From Echeneis naucrates (Eukaryota > Chordata > Actinopteri > Carangiformes > Echeneidae), in NCBI RefSeq assembly GCF_900963305.1, contig NC_042533.1, positions 13,150,173 through 13,214,172 on the forward strand: 64,000 bases of DNA, written 5' to 3'. The notes below the pieces were generated by a model. That model worked only from the letters and a program-made list of their open reading frames with translations. It had not been told where the DNA came from and did not search any database. The number at the start of each line of letters is the position of its first letter. The stretch's first letter is position 1. A program made the position numbers and the translations under genes. Shown here piece by piece: positions 1-12,617 of this stretch.

Positions 1-365
1 CAAGTGAATGTCTCAACATGTGATGAGCCTTTTAAAGAAATCATGTGCCAACTCAATTAAAATATTTCTACAATTTACACCTGATCCATGCTGACAGATC
101 ACATTCAATGGAATCTTGAGTATAGCACTTACTGCTGGCAAGTCAAATTCCTCCTCAGACTGATTTTAGTTGGGACCATAACTTGAGTTTCTGCTGGGAA
201 TGAACACATTTGACAAGCAGGTTCTGCAGACAGTATGTAGTTTATTTGTACATGTTCCAGAATGAAGGCTGACCACTTTCCTGAACACTGCTGCACAGTC
301 TTCATTAGCTGCCCAGGCATGTAAACATTTCATTTGTTGTCCAAAGAAGTCAACATGGCTCCTCC
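1..365 (-). other. F1 3' UTR and downstream spacer
   Basis: This is the sequence downstream of the F1 stop codon on the minus strand. A minus-strand AATAAA (TTTATT at 241-246) lies about 120 nt past the stop, so the 3' UTR is short. The same block with the same signal follows F2-F8 (3978, 8440, 12481, 16880, 21047, 25883 and 29626). The array may continue beyond the left edge of the window. Confidence 0.7.
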
Positions 366-2365
366 TCACACAGACTTGATCATCATTCTGCTGGCCTTGG
401 CTGAGTAAGGTGCAGGACCTTTCCAGGTCCTCCAGTGAACACCAGATGCCCAACCGATGTTGTCACCAGCAGGATGCCAGTCACCATTGAGGCCAGCAGA
501 CCCACAGCTGCTGTACCACCAACCACCACCGAATGATGTGACACATTCCCTCACAGAGATGTCACCAAAGATGCAGGGGGAGCAGTTGTCATTGTCACGA
601 TCAACGGTGCTGAAGCCGCAGCCGTTCTGGTCAATGCCTGGATGGGCGCCACGGATGGCGTCACCTGTAAACAGAGAGGGAGATTTAGCCTGGAGTTCAT
701 CATTCAGGTGCTGCCTTGAAGACAACAGTTGCTCAGTAACAGGATGATGGTCCAATCTGAGTTGTAGAGCTAAATGTGTGGATTAAGTTCAAGAGGCCAC
801 CAGAAAGAATGAAAGTGAAGCAGCTTTCACTGACTGAAGCAACTACAAATTAACACTTCTGGCTTTCAGTGAGCCTGTAAAGTGCTTAGAAATAAACAAC
901 CTCCCCTTGGATTAATGTTTCTAATTAGGCTCAACTCACTACAGACTGTCAGTCTACCTGTTCATTTATAGCAAGGGAAGATTGTAAAAACAGAACAGCT
1001 GAAGTTTAACAGCAGGTGGAGCTGCCTTTGACAGGACAAGTGCTTCATTGGAAATCTTACCAAGGGGATATAAGGATTTGTACTACCAACTTTCAATATG
1101 TAGAAGTGTTGATGCATTTACACAACTTCACTAAGATTGAACTGACTTTGTCTTTAGAAAAGTCAAGAGTTAAAGCTCAGCAGTTAGAGCCTTCTGTACC
1201 TGCAGTTCCACTGTATTTCCCAACATGCAACTTGAAGTTTTCTTCCTCACTTCCCAGTTTGAAGTCTTGATACTCAGCAAAAGCAGTGCCACCTTCATAG
1301 TCCCACAAGTCCACCCTCAAGACCCACTTCTTGGTCTTGGTCAGAGAGAAAATGTTCTGCAGACCGAGCCAGTGGTCCTCTGTGGGAAGCAGAGAGGACA
1401 ACTGAGGATTTTTCCTGTTTGAGACATCTTTGCATTCATTTAAAGAGACAATATGACTTCAGATTTCTCAAACACAGTTGTCTTTGCTGCAGGTTTAACA
1501 TTTGAGGGTAAAACCAGGCAGTGTGTCCCAGCTGCAAGTATCAGTCTACTCTGAACCATTAGTGAAAGAACTGCCAATATCTTTCAGGTGTGTTGTTGCT
1601 GCCACATGTTGCCTTCTAGTGCACCAGGTCTTGTTAAAGTTTTATTGAATGGATAACTTGTCATCTGAGAAACACTAACTTGCACAGGCTCGATAACTAG
1701 AGTGACAGTTTACATCTCAGGGGTTTCTTACTCGTCACATCTCCAAAGCCATTCTTATAGTCTGCCCAGCTCCTGCTGAAGGAAAGCTCTTGTCCAGTGC
1801 GCCTCTGAAGCACCGTCCACCCTCCATCTGCTCTCATCTCACAGTACACCTGAACAGGAAGTCCAACATTGCAGTGAGAAAGCTGCTAACTACAGTTTGC
1901 TTCGTACACAACATTTCATGTTCGATACCCTGAAAGGACTCTTGACTCCAGCAGGGAACATTGTATAAGCTCCACTGGATGATTGGGGTGACTCAGCCTT
2001 GATCTGCGTGCAGTCTGTTGAAGCAAACATGACAAGAGAAAAAGCAAATGAACAGCTAGTCCAGATGTGGTCGCTTGTTGTACAGTCCTCAGTTTGTATG
2101 TACATGGAATTGTACTGTCAGTGACCATTACCTTGATGAGGACTTGGTATCTGCTGTGCCTTCTGCCAAGATGAAAGAGAAATACTATTTTAATACAGAA
2201 AGCCACTCATTACATCTAGAAAATAAAGCTACATTTGTAGTTGTCTTTAATAAATTGAGACAGGGCAACATTAGAGAAGGTTGCTGGTTTCATTCTTACC
2301 TGAGTCTCTCCTGTGCAGCTGAAGACAAAAGCCAAGATGAGGCCACAGTATCCAACAGGACCCAT
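366..2365 (-). CDS. F1: secreted fibrinogen-domain (ANGPTL5-like) protein
   Basis: Coding exons in transcript order are 2300-2365, 2132-2162, 1929-2014, 1732-1849, 1200-1379 and 366-664 (259 aa). Exon 1 is a signal peptide starting MGPVGYCGLILAFVFSCTGE. Exon 2 is a 31-bp linker. Exons 3-6 form one FBG domain: DCTQIK start, VYCEMRADGGWTVLQRR, EDHWLGLQN, YSGTAG, then the calcium-type loop DRDNDNC and WWYSSCGSAGLNG. FBG domains in ficolins, FIBCD1 and MFAP4 bind acetylated or other surface ligands, so a secreted lectin-like immune role is likely but inferred. Extra cysteines (DNC-SPC-x8-C) resemble ANGPTL5, but there is no coiled coil. F1 lacks two residues of exon 5 (TKTKKW for TKDKTKKW), as does F8, and reads TGQEL where the others read TGPEL. 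The ficolin-like or MFAP4-like names used for fish relatives would also fit. Confidence 0.85.
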
Positions 2366-2599
2366 TTCACCTGATTCTCAGTTAGAAAGTTAACATTTTA
2401 ATATGCTTTTGAAATAAATGTAGTCTTTTAGTAGAACTTAAGCAGGCACAAGAATTACACTTAAAAAAAAAAAGTTTGAAACTGCAATTCAGGTTAAAGT
2501 CTCCAACATGGAGAGAAAATGACTTAACCTTCATTCACTTTCAGAGGTTTAAAGTGTACAATACACCAATTAAAAGTCAACTAATTCTTTCTCCAAACA

Positions 2600-2720
2600 C
2601 TTACCTGGTGTTGTGAGACCTTTTATTCTTTACTATTACTACAAACCGCCTCAATGAAACACAACGTCCCAAAGCAGAAGTTAAACACATCTTCCTGAGG
2701 CAGGAAGGAGACCTTATATA
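2600..2720 (-). promoter_or_regulatory. F1 TATA promoter and non-coding exon
   Basis: The minus-strand TATATAAGG lies at 2720-2712. A non-coding first exon would start about 25-30 bp downstream and end at a canonical donor (CACCAG|GTAAGTG, exon end near 2608). It is spliced to the ATG exon at 2365. The same arrangement recurs in F2-F7, so every copy carries its own promoter. Confidence 0.7.
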
Positions 2721-3787
2721 CTCCACTCTGCAAACCACCTGCCCTCCTCAGCTGGAACCACTTCACCCTGATGAAAGGTGGCACTCCTTCTCTTAATTAT
2801 TTTCTTTCTTTTTAACCTCAGCCATGACGTGCTGCAGTGTAAACCTGTCATGTTCCAAACAAATCCTCAAACAAATATATTTCATAGATTCCTACTTCAT
2901 CTCGAAAGTGTCTGCTGCAAACAAAAAGCTTTGACTCTGCATCTGTAGAAGCTGAGTCGCAGGAGTGAGCTGGTGACGATAATATCATTAATTGGACCCA
3001 AAACATTAAAGGGGTTTTGTTTATTAATGGTATATCATGAAGTTTATGGAATATATGGAATGACCTTTGTACACACAACCACTCAAAAGTTTGGGGTCAC
3101 TTGCAAATTTCTTTGTTATCCAAAGAAAAACATTTTCATGCAGTTCAACAATATTTATCAGGCAATTATTAAAGAAGGATCCACATTTTTGCATAGAGCA
3201 CTTATGTGCAACTGTCATTCCTTTTCAATTTCCTGGTATGGATACTAATCCGAGTTCATTTTACAAGCCTAACTGAATGTTAGAAAACCCATTTTGCAAT
3301 TGTGTAGCACAGCTGCAAACGGTTGTACAAAGGGACCACAAAAGGTAGCATGGCATGTTAGTTTAGTATCTAAAGCATGAACAATTTGTTTACAGGGTTG
3401 AGATAGCCAGAAGGAAAGAACATTTGAAACCTGTCAGTCTGTTCATTCATCTGACACTTAACCATTTCCAGGTCACAGGGGGTGCTGGAGCCAATCCCAG
3501 CTCACCACACAAAACTTGAACATGCACATCTTGGGATGGTGGGAGAAAACCAGAGTACTGGAAGTAAACCCATGCAGACTCTGTACAGAAAGACCCCCAG
3601 TCCAGGAACTGAGCAGAAGGCAACACAGCAATCAGACTCCATAAATGGGATTCAAAAATGTGGAGGACAAAGTCTTTCTGTGGGATTGATTTGGCTGAAG
3701 CCATCTACCTTCAGCTCAATGGCCAAAAAAAAAAAAAAAAAAAAAAACAGTGTCAACATATGAGCCTTGTAAGGAATCATGTGCAAC
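2721..3787. repeat. Type A spacer with LINE 3' fragment
   Basis: This spacer lies between the F1 promoter and the F2 3' UTR. It contains a unique-looking AT-rich part (2900-3400). After it comes a minus-oriented degraded 3' end of a non-LTR retroelement at about 3455-3660, recognised by the reversed fish LINE-tail words (GGAGCCAATCCCAGCTCAC, then the ACCAGAGTACTGGAAGTAAA region). A run of 23 A lies at 3725-3747. The same spacer is found only once more, between F7 and F8 (28445-29400). I see no gene. Confidence 0.6.
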
Positions 3788-4114
3788 TCAAGAATTAAAC
3801 CATTTCTCCAATTTACACCTGATCCATACTGACAGATACCATTCAATGGACTCTTGAGTATGGCACTCTGACTGCTGCCAAGTCAAATTCCTCAGACTGA
3901 TTTTAGTTGGGACCATAACTTGAGTTTCTGCTGGGAATGAACACATTTGACAAGCAGGTTCTGCAGACAGGATGTAGTTTATTTGTACATGTTCCAGAAT
4001 GAAAGATGACCACTTTCCTGAACACTGCTGCACAGTCTTCATTAACTGTGTAGGCATGTAAACATTTCATTTGTTGTCCAAAGAAGTCAACATGAAGTTA
4101 AACATCGCTCCTCC

Positions 4115-6124
4115 TCACACAGACTTGATCATCATTCTGCTGGCCTTGGCTGAGTAAGGTGCAGGACCTTTCCAGGTCCTCCAGTGAACACCAGATGCCC
4201 AACCGATGTTGTCACCAGCAGGATGCCAGTCACCATTGAGGCCAGCAGACCCACAGCTGCTGTACCACCAACCACCACCGAATGATGTGACACATTCCCT
4301 CACAGAGATGTCACCAAAGATGCAGGGGGAGCAGTTGTCATTGTCACGATCAAGGGTGCTGAAGCCGCAGCCGTTCTGGTCAATGCCTGGATGGGCGCCA
4401 CGGATGGCGTCACCTGTAAACAGAGAGGGAGATTTAGCCTGGAGTTCATCATTCAGATGCTGCCTTGAAGACAACAGTTGCTCAGTAACAGGATGATGGT
4501 CCAATCTGAGTTGTAGAGCTAAATGTGTGGCTTGTGTTCAGAATGTCACCAGAAATCCAAAAGTGAAAATTTAGCAGCTTTCACTGACTGAAGTCAAGTT
4601 GATTGAAGCAACTACAAATTAACACTTCTGGCTTTCATTGAGTCTGTAAAGTGCTTAGAAATAAAAACCTCCCCTTTGGATTAATGTTTCTAATTAGGCT
4701 CAACTCACTACAGACTGTCAGTCTACCTGTTCTCCATTTATAGTCAGGGAAGATTGTAAAAGCCATTTTGTTTGTTTTAAAGCTGAAGTTTAACAGCAGT
4801 TGGAGCTTCCTTTGACAGGACAAGTGCTTCATTGGAAAGCTTACCAAGGGGATATAAGGATTTGTACTACCATCTTTCAATATGTAGAAGTGTTGATGCA
4901 TTTATGCAGATTCACTCAGGTTGAACTGACTTTGTCTTTAGAAAAGTCAAGAGTTAAAGCCTTCTGTACCTGCAGTTCCACTGTATTTCCCAACATGCAA
5001 CTTGAAGTTTTCTTCCTCACTTCCCAGTTTGAAGTCTTGATACTCAGCAAAAGCAGTGCCACCTTCATAGTCCCACAAGTCCACCCTCAAGACCCACTTC
5101 TTGGTCTTGTCCTTGGTCAGAGAGAACATGTTCTGCAGACCGAGCCAGTGGTCCTCTGTGGGAAGCAGAGAGGACAACTGAGGATTTTCCCTGTTTGAGA
5201 CATCTTTGCATTAATTTAAAGAGACAATATGGCTTCAGATTTTGCAAACAGTTGTCTTTGCTGCAGGTTTAACATTTGAGGGTAAAACCAGGCAGTGTGT
5301 CCCAGCTGCAAGTATCAGTCTACTCTGAACCATTAGTGAAAGAACTGCCAATATCTATCAGGGGTGTTGTTGCTGCCACATGTTGCCTTCTAGTGCGCCA
5401 GGTCTTGTTAAAGTTTTATTGAGTGGATAACTTGTCATCTGAGAAACACTAACTTGCACAGGCTCGATAACTAGAGTGACAGTTTACATCTCAGGGGTTT
5501 CTTACTCGTCACATCTCCAAAGCCATTCTTATAGTCTGCCCAGCTCCTGCTGAAGGAAAGCTCTGGTCCAGTGCGCATCTGAAGCACCGTCCACCCTCCA
5601 TCTGCTCTCATCTCACAGTACACCTGAACAGGAAGTCCAACATTGCAGTGAGAAAGCTGCTGGCTACAGTTTGCTTTGTACACAACATTTCATGTTCGAT
5701 ACCCTGAAAGGACTCTTGACTCCAGCAGGGAACATTGTATAAGCTCCACTGGATGATTGGGGTGACTCAGCCTTGATCTGCGTGCAGTCTGTTGAAACAA
5801 ACATGACAAGAGAAAAAGCAAATGAACAGCTAGTCCAGATGTGGTCGCTTGTTGTACGGTCAACAGTTTGTATGTACATGGAATTGTGCTGTCAGTGACC
5901 ATTACCTTGATGAGGACTTGGTATCTGCTGTGTCTTCTAGCAAGATGAAAGAAATTATATTTTAATACACAACACCACTCATTACATCTAGAAAATAAAG
6001 CTACATTTGTGTATTGAGACAGGGAAACATTAGAGAAGGTTGTTGGTTTCATTCTTACCTGAGTCTCTCCTGTGCAGCTGAAGACAAAAGCCAAGATGAG
6101 GCCACAGTATCCAACAGGACCCAT
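4115..6124 (-). CDS. F2: secreted fibrinogen-domain protein
   Basis: Coding exons are 6059-6124, 5906-5936, 5703-5788, 5506-5623, 4970-5155 and 4115-4413 (261 aa). All frames and splice phases are intact. The domain layout is as in F1, with the full exon 5 (TKDKTKKW). One change in exon 4 gives VLQMRTG where the other copies read VLQRRTG. The intron between exons 5 and 6 lacks a short tract present in the siblings just after the exon 5 donor. The poly(A) signal is the minus AATAAA at 3978-3983. The protein should be secreted; its ligand is unknown. Confidence 0.85.
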
Positions 6125-6358
6125 TTCGCCTGATTCTTAGTTAGAAAGTTAATATTTTAATATGCTTTTGAAATAAATGTAGTCTTTTAGTAGAACTTAA
6201 GCAGGCACAAGGATTATACTAAAAAAAGTTTGAAACTGCAATTCAGGTTAAAGTTTCCAACATGGAGAGAAGATGACTTAACCTTCATTCACTTTCAGAG
6301 GTTTAAAGTCTACAATACACCAATTAAAAGTCAACCAGTTCTTTCTCCAAACACTTAC

Positions 6359-6474
6359 CTGGTGTTGCGAGACCTTTTATTCTTTACTATTACTACAAAC
6401 TACCTCAATGAAACACAAAGTCCCAAAGCAGAAGCTAAACACATCTACCTGAGGCAGGGAGGAGACCTTATATA
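6359..6474 (-). promoter_or_regulatory. F2 TATA promoter and non-coding exon
   Basis: Minus-strand TATATAAGG lies at 6474-6466, and the non-coding exon ends at 6359 before GTAAGTG. The core is near-identical to F1. Confidence 0.7.
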
Positions 6475-8320
6475 CTCCTCTCTGCAAACCACCTGCCCTC
6501 CTCAGCTGGAACCACTTCACCCTGATGAAAGGTGACACTCCTTCTCTTAATTATTTTCTTTCTTTTTAACCTCAGCCATGACGTGCTTCAGCGTAAACCT
6601 GTCATGTTCCAAATAAATCCTCTAACAAATATATTTCATAGATTCCTACCTCGTCTCGTAAATGTCTGCTGTAAACGAAACGCTGTGACTCTGCATCTGT
6701 AGAAATAGATGCACAAATGGGGGTTCAAAATGTGGGCATGTGCGGGACAAAGTGGTTTTCTGTAGGACTGTGATGTTTGTCAGGGGCCAGCACATCCAGA
6801 AAAGAGAAGTTGCGGTGCTGCTGTTAGCGGAGATGTTGTTCTCAAACTGACATCAACCCTTCCTGCACAATGCATTGATATTTACTTTACAACTCTGCTT
6901 GGTGCCATCAGGATGAACAGGGAACATGGCTAACAGATGATGGGGAAGAAAAAATCTTTCATTGTCATTATAAACATACACAGGACTCCATATTATGCAA
7001 ACATGCCAAGAGGTTCCAAAGTGAAGGCGCCACCATTGCTAAGTGCACCTGTCCACTCTCCACATTTCATTGTCCAGGCTGGGACATGAACTGGTGACTC
7101 TCCAGTTCCCACCCAACATGATAATCGCACAATGGTGCAACAAAGTCATCCACCTGGTGTCCTCTTTTGTTGGTTTCGTTCCCAAGGCCAGGTGAAATGC
7201 TGGGATCGGAAGGCCAACACGTCATGGTTCCCGGGCCAGCCATTGTGGAAATCTACAACAGAGTCATAGGTGGTGTTGATCTTATGAGTATGCTCTCTGC
7301 CCTGGACAAATATCGTTTCAAAACCAGAAGCTGGTACTTGTATATTTGGTGGCATAATGTCACACGGGCACTCATCAAAGCTTGGACTCTGTACCGAAGA
7401 GGCATGAAGGCACTTGGGCCCCGACAAAAATACCATGTCCCTGAGAGTGTTTCAGGCCTCGGTTGGCTCTTGCCACACAAGCGCAGTAAAATGGAACATT
7501 AGGAAATGCAGACACTGTCCTCATACCACTTTAAAATTAAATAGAAAGAGATCGAAAAAGGTAGCAGGTAAAAAAAATCAAGATGCAGATGTTACAGATG
7601 GCCAAGAAAAAAGGATTTTGTACAAGGGTTTTATTGAGTCCCCACACTGACAATGGGGATATAGATAGTACCCCAAATGACATGGACCAAGGCTGGGGAT
7701 GCCAGGAGACCTGCAGAAGACACCCCCCCCCCCCAATAGCTTTTCCAGGCCCCCTGAGTTCAAAATGTTTAACATAAGGATCTCTTGTTTATGGTTGACA
7801 TCACTGACCTTGTGTCAAAGTTTGGGAGACCATCCAACCCATTAATATGGTTAGGTTTGCACAAGACACAATCAAACTCTCAGGGTCATTAACTGCAGAA
7901 TCTGAGCCAGAGACCCTCAGCTGAACTCAGTCCAAGGAGTGAAGCTTTGCCTGGTTTGAAGGGCACTGCCCTCCCTGAGCTGGATACTGGTTGAGCTGAG
8001 GTCATGTGTGAGACTGGGAGACTCCCAGTGAGATGAGAGGGCCTGGCTGATTCCCCAGAAGTTTATCTAATTTGTTTCAGATCCAAAATTAGTCAGTTTG
8101 GATTTTACTATTGTTACCAGTACAACAACATTCTTGTAGTGTTTGGTCCTGGTAACTCTGGCTGAAGTTATCATCCACCTTCAGCTCAATGCTGACATAC
8201 AAGTGAATGTCTCAACATGCGATGAGCCTTTGAAAGGAATCATGTGCCAACTCAATTAAAATATTTCTCCAATTTACACCTGATCCATGCTGACAGATCA
8301 CATTCAATGGACTCTTGAGT
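6475..8320. repeat. Type B spacer (long form), F2-F3
   Basis: The spacer begins with sequence shared with type A (to about 6700), then diverges into a piggyBac fossil (6710-7560). Next comes a variable poly-C tract (about 7721-7733) and about 500 bp of unclassified sequence leading into the F3 3' UTR. Long forms of this spacer also lie at F4-F5 and F6-F7. No host gene is seen. Confidence 0.6.
6710..7560 (+). mobile_element. piggyBac transposase fossil, copy 1
   Basis: Plus-strand translation gives two blocks typical of piggyBac (PGBD, DDE_Tnp_1_7) transposases. The first is HKWGFKMWACAGQSGF followed by GDVVLKL near 6713-6915. The second starts YNRVIGGVDLMSMLSALDKY and continues through SWYLYIWWHN to AWTLYRRG, near 7250-7410. 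The blocks are in different frames and are separated by about 270 bp of other repeat sequence, so the element is dead. GGVD is kept, but the Asp usually three residues later is Ser. A basic Cys-containing tail (CRHCPH) follows after a frame change. I did not find terminal repeats. Confidence 0.75.
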
Positions 8321-8576
8321 ATAGCACTTACTGCTGGCAAGTCAAATTCCTCCTCAGACTGATTTTAGTTGGGACCATAACTTGAGTTTCTGCTGGGAAT
8401 GAACACATTTGACAAGCAGGTTCTGCAGACAGTATGTAGTTTATTTGTACATGTTCCAGAATGAAGGATGACCACTTTCCTGAACACTGCTGCACAGTCT
8501 TCATTAACTGTGTAGGCATGTAAACATTTCATTTGTTGTCCAAAGAAGTCAACATGAAGTTAAACATGGCTCCTCC

Positions 8577-10564
8577 TCACACAGACTTGATCATTATTCT
8601 GCTGGCCTTGGCTGAGTAAGGTGCAGGACCTTTCCAGGTCCTCCAGTGAACACCAGATGCCCAACCGATGTGGTCACCAGCAGGATGCCAGTCACCATTG
8701 AGGCCAGCCGACCCACAGCTGCTGTACCACCAACCACCACCGAATGATGTGACACATTCCCTCACAGAGATGTCACCAAAGATGCAGGGGGAGCAGTTGT
8801 CATTGTCACGATCAAGGGTGCTGAAGCCGCAGCCGTTCTGGTCAATGCCTGGATGGGCGCCACGGATGGCGTCACCTGTAAACAGAGAGGGAGATTTAGC
8901 CGAGAGTTCATTGTCCAGATGCTGCCTTGAAGACAACAGTTGCTCAGTAACAGGATGATGGTCCAATCTGAGCTGTAGAGCTAAATGTGTGGATTAAGGT
9001 CAAGAGGCCACCAGAAAGAAAGAGTAGCAGCTTTCACTGACTGAAGCAACTACAAATTAACACTTCTGGCTTTCATTGAGCCTGTAAAGTGCTCAGAAAT
9101 AAAAATCCCCTTTGGATTAATGTTTCTAATTAGGCTCAACTCACTACAGACTGTCAGTCTACCTGTTCATTTATAGCAAGGGAAGATTGTAAAAACAGAA
9201 CAGCTGAAGTTTAACAGCAGTTGGAGCTGCCTTTGACAGGACAAGTGCTTCATTGGAAATCTTACCAAGGGTCTATAAGGATGTGTACTACCATCTTTCA
9301 ATATGTAGAGGTGTTGATGCATTTATGCAGATTCACTAAGATTGCAGTGACGTTGTCTTTAGAAAAGTCAAGAGTTAAAGCTCAGCAGTTAGAGCTTCTG
9401 TACCTGCAGTTCCACTGTATTTCCCAACATGCAACTTGAAGTTTTCTTCCTCACTTCCCAGTTTGAAGTCTTGATACTCAGCAAAAGCAGTGCCACCTTC
9501 ATAGTCCCACAAGTCCACCCTCAAGACCCACTTCTTGGTCTTGTCCTTGGTCAGAGAGAAAATGTTCTGCAGACCGAGCCAGTGGTCCTCTGTGGGAAGC
9601 AAAGAGGACAACTGAGGATTTTCCCTGTTTGAGACATCCATTTAAAGATAAACTATGGACTAAAGAGTAAGACATTTCACAAAAGGCACACTGTCTGCAG
9701 GTTTTTAAACATTTGAGGGCAACCGAGGGTCAACTGAAGTGGTCACCTCACATGTTGCACCACCAGGCGCAAATTCCAGTCTGCCAGTATTCACAGGTTT
9801 TATCCCCATGTGTTGCTTTCTAGTGCACCCAGTCATTTATTAGGATAAAGGTTTTACAGCTAGCCTGAAAACCCAGCCACTTTTAAACTTCCAAAGGCTC
9901 AATAACTAGAGTGACAGTTTACATCTCAGGGGTTTCTTACTCGTCACATCTCCAAAGCCATTCTTATAGTCTGCCCAGCTCCTGCTGAAGGAAAGCTCTG
10001 GTCCAGTGCGCCTCTGAAGCACCGTCCATCCTCCATCTGCTCTCATCTCACAGTACACCTGAACAGGAAGTCCAACATTGCAGTGAGAAAGCTGCTGGCT
10101 ACAGTTTGCTTCGTACACAACATTCCATGTTCGATACCCTGAAAGGACTCTTGACTCCAGCAGGGAACATTGTATAAGCTCCACTGGATGATTGGTGTGA
10201 CTCAGCCTTGATCTGCGTGCAGTCTGTTGAAGCAAACATGACAAGAGAAAAAGCAAATGAACAACAGCTAGTCCAGATGTGGTTGCTTGTTGTACGTTCC
10301 TCAGTTTGTATGTACATGGAATTGTGCTGTCAGTGACCATTACCTTGATGAGGACTTGGTATCTGCTGTGTCTTCTAGCAAGATGAAAGAGAAATTATAT
10401 TTTAATACACAACACCACTCATTACATCTAGAAAATAAAGCTACATTTGTGTATTGAGACAGGGAAACATTAGAGAAGGTTGTTGGTTTCATTCTTACCT
10501 GAGTCTCTCCTGTGCAGCTGAAGACAAAAGCCAAGATGAGGCCACAGTATCCAACAGGACCCAT
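8577..10564 (-). CDS. F3: secreted fibrinogen-domain protein
   Basis: Coding exons are 10499-10564, 10344-10374, 10138-10223, 9941-10058, 9404-9589 and 8577-8875 (261 aa). The gene is intact. The intron between exons 5 and 4 (about 9640-9900) is of the 'Y' sort (AAAGAGTAAGACATTTCAC and following) shared with F7 and F8, and unlike the 'X' intron of F1, F2, F4, F5 and F6. Exon 6 carries a few private changes, including GDHIGWAS for GDNIGWAS and SRIMIKSV at the C terminus. Product and role are as for F1. Confidence 0.85.
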
Positions 10565-10798
10565 TTCACCTGATTCTCAGTTAGAAAGTTAATATTTTAA
10601 TATGCTTTTGAAATAAATGTAGTCTTTTAGTAGAACTTAAGCAGGCACAAGGATTATACTAAAAACATTTTGAAACTGCAATCCAGGTTAAAGTTTCCAA
10701 CATGGAGAGAAGATGACTTAACCTTCATTCATTTTCAGAGGTTTAAAGTGTACAATACACCAATCAAAAGTCAACTAATCCTTTCACCAAACACTTAC

Positions 10799-10914
10799 CT
10801 GGTGTTGTGAGACCTTTTATTCTTTACTATTACTACAAACTGCCTCAATGAAACACAAAGTCCCAAAGCAGAAGCTAAACACATCTTCCTGAGGCCGGAA
10901 GGAGACCTTATATA
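10799..10914 (-). promoter_or_regulatory. F3 TATA promoter and non-coding exon
   Basis: Minus-strand TATATAAGG lies at 10914-10906. The non-coding exon ends at 10799 before a GTAAGTG donor. Confidence 0.7.
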
Positions 10915-11148
10915 CTCCACTCTGCAAACCACCTGCCCTCCTCAGCTGGAACCACTTCACCCTGATGAAAGGTGGCACTCCTTCTCTTAATTATTTTCTT
11001 TCTTTTTAACCTCAGCCATGACGTGCTTTAGTGTAAACCTGTCATGTTCCAAACAAATCCTCAAACAAATATATTTCATAGATTCCTACCTCGTCTCGAA
11101 AATGTCTGCTGTAAACGAAACGCTGTGACTCTGCATTTGTAGAAATAG

Positions 11149-11645
11149 ATGCACAAATGGGGGTTCAAAATGTGGGCATGTGCATGACAAAGTGGTTTTC
11201 TGTAGGACTGTGATGTTTGTCAGGGGCCAGCACATCCAGAAAAGGGAAGTTCCGCTGCTGCTGTTAGCGGAGATGTTGTTCTCAAACTGACATCAACCCT
11301 TCCTGCACAATGCGTTGACATTTACTTTCCAACTCTGCTTGGTGCCATCAGGATGAACAGGGAACATGGCTAACAGATGATGGGGAAGAAAAAATCTTTT
11401 ATTGTCATTGTAAACATACACAGGACTCCATATTATGCAAACATGCCAAGAAGTTCTAACATGAAGGCGCCACCATTGCTAAGTGCACCTGTCCACTCTC
11501 CACATTTCATTGTCCAGGTTGGGACATGAACTGGTGACTCTCCAGTTCCCACCCAACATGATAATCGCACAATGGTGCAACAAAGTAATCCACCTGGTGT
11601 CCTCTTTTGTTGGTTTCATTCACATAGCCAGGTGAAATGTTACAG
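11149..11645 (+). mobile_element. piggyBac fossil, copy 2 (410-bp deletion form)
   Basis: This is the same fossil as at 6710, but the second transposase block is missing. Sequence runs from AGGTGAAATG straight into TTACAGATGG. The deleted piece corresponds to 410 bp in the long copies and is bounded by a 3-bp ATG microhomology. The identical junction recurs at about 20188. The rest of the F3-F4 spacer (to about 12330) matches the type B spacer, with only four C in the poly-C tract. Confidence 0.7.
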
Positions 11646-12617
11646 ATGGCCAAGAAAAAAGGATTTTGTACAAGGATTTTATTGAGTCCCCACACTGACA
11701 ATGGGGATATAGATAGTACCCCAAATCCCATGGACCAAGGCTGGGGATGCCAGGAGACCTGCAGAAGACACCCCAATAGCTTTTCCAGGCCCCCTGAGTT
11801 CAAAATGTTTAACATAAGGATCTCGTTTATGGTTGACATCACTGACCTTGTGTCAAAGCTTGGGAGACCATCCAACCCATTAATATGGTTAGGTTTGCAC
11901 AAGATGCAATCAAACTCTCAGGGTCATTAACTGCAGAATCTGAGCCAGAGACCCTCAGCTGAACTCAGTCCAAGGAGTGAAGCTTTGCCTGGTTTGAAGG
12001 GCACTGCCCTCCCTGAGCTGGATACTGGTTGAGCTGAGGTCATGTGTGAGGCTGGGAGACTCCCAGTGAGATCATGAGAGGGCCTGGCTGATTCCCCAGA
12101 AGTTTATCTAATTTGTTTCAGATCCAAAATTAGTCAGTTTGGATTTTACTATTGTTACTAGTACAACAACATTCTTGTAGTGTTTGGTCCTGGTAACTCT
12201 GGCTGAAGTTATCATCCACCTTCAGCTCAATGCTGACATACAGGTGAATGTCTCAACATGTGATGAGCCTTTGAAAGGAATCATGTGCCAACTCAATTAA
12301 AATATTTCTCCAATTTACACTTGATCCATACTGACAGATACCATTCAATGGAATCTTGAGTATGGCAATGACTGCTGGCAAGTCAGATTCCTCCTCAGAC
12401 TCATTTTAGTTGGGACCATAACTTGAATTTCTGCTGGGAATGAACACATTTGACAAGCAGGTTCTGCAGACAGTATGTAGTTTATTTGTACATGTTCCAG
12501 AATGAAGGATGACCACTTTCCTGAACACTGCTGCACAGTCTTCATTAGCTGCCCAGGCATGTAAACATTTCATTTGTTGTCCAAAGAAGTCAACATGAAG
12601 TTAAACATGGCTCCTCC

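Noticed and set aside
457-747. A 96-residue plus-strand open frame repeated in nearly every unit
   Set aside because: It is antisense to FBG exon 6 and is kept open only because the copies are near-identical. It has no splice or start logic of its own.
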